A stretch of DNA of 6,269 bases from Bryobacterales bacterium (GTDB lineage: Bacteria > Acidobacteriota > Terriglobia > Bryobacterales > Bryobacteraceae). A program made the translations under genes and the position numbers. Below, piece by piece: positions 6,258-6,269 of this stretch (positions are counted from its first letter, which is position 1; the number at the start of each line of letters is the position of its first letter). The DNA is taken from the NCBI GenBank assembly GCA_025462985.1, contig JAOAPP010000429.1, positions 1 to 6,269 on the forward strand, read 5' to 3'. Below the pieces are notes generated by a model, which was not told the origin of the DNA, made no database searches, and was given only the letters and a program-made list of their open reading frames with translations.

Positions 6258-6269
6258 GTCGATTGTCGA

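Overview
The window (about 6.3 kb, G+C in the high fifties) is a piece of bacterial chromosome made mostly of housekeeping genes. The wording of RpoA (an N-terminus beginning [11 protein letters not shown] and a [15 protein letters not shown] segment) and the overall gene style suggest a soil-type Acidobacteriota genome, possibly near Solibacter/Bryobacter. That placement is from memory of the family and was not checked by a search.

Layout, left to right. (1) Positions 28-1236 (+): a membrane-anchored SGNH/GDSL-hydrolase-like protein whose frame is open to the left edge. (2) Positions 1237-1643: a gap holding one plausible 63-residue ORF (1389-1580, no recognised family), followed at once by a strong UUCG-tetraloop terminator (1586-1615). 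(3) Positions 1644-4677 (+): purM and purN, overlapping by four bases, then a membrane-anchored M23 (LytM-type) peptidase 14 bases downstream; this looks like one operon. (4) Positions 4678-4747: a convergent intergenic region with a 14-bp hairpin that can end transcription from both sides and has its U-run on the minus-strand side. (5) Positions 4748-6237 (-): rplQ and rpoA, the end of the usual ribosomal-protein/alpha operon, which would continue to the right of the window with genes such as rpsD and rpsK.

How the genes work together. PurN (GAR transformylase) and PurM (AIR synthetase) catalyse the third and fifth steps of de novo purine synthesis; their translational overlap fits co-expression. 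The M23 enzyme is predicted to act on peptidoglycan from the outer face of the cytoplasmic membrane, and its link to purMN is probably shared transcription, not shared chemistry. RpoA and L17 are the core transcription/translation pair. The SGNH-like protein may modify an extracytoplasmic glycan, but its partner genes would lie off the left edge.

I found no mobile element, CRISPR array, tRNA, rRNA or convincing new defence or biosynthetic system. The least explained stretch is the small ORF and terminator ahead of purM, where a short segment also resembles the start of purM.
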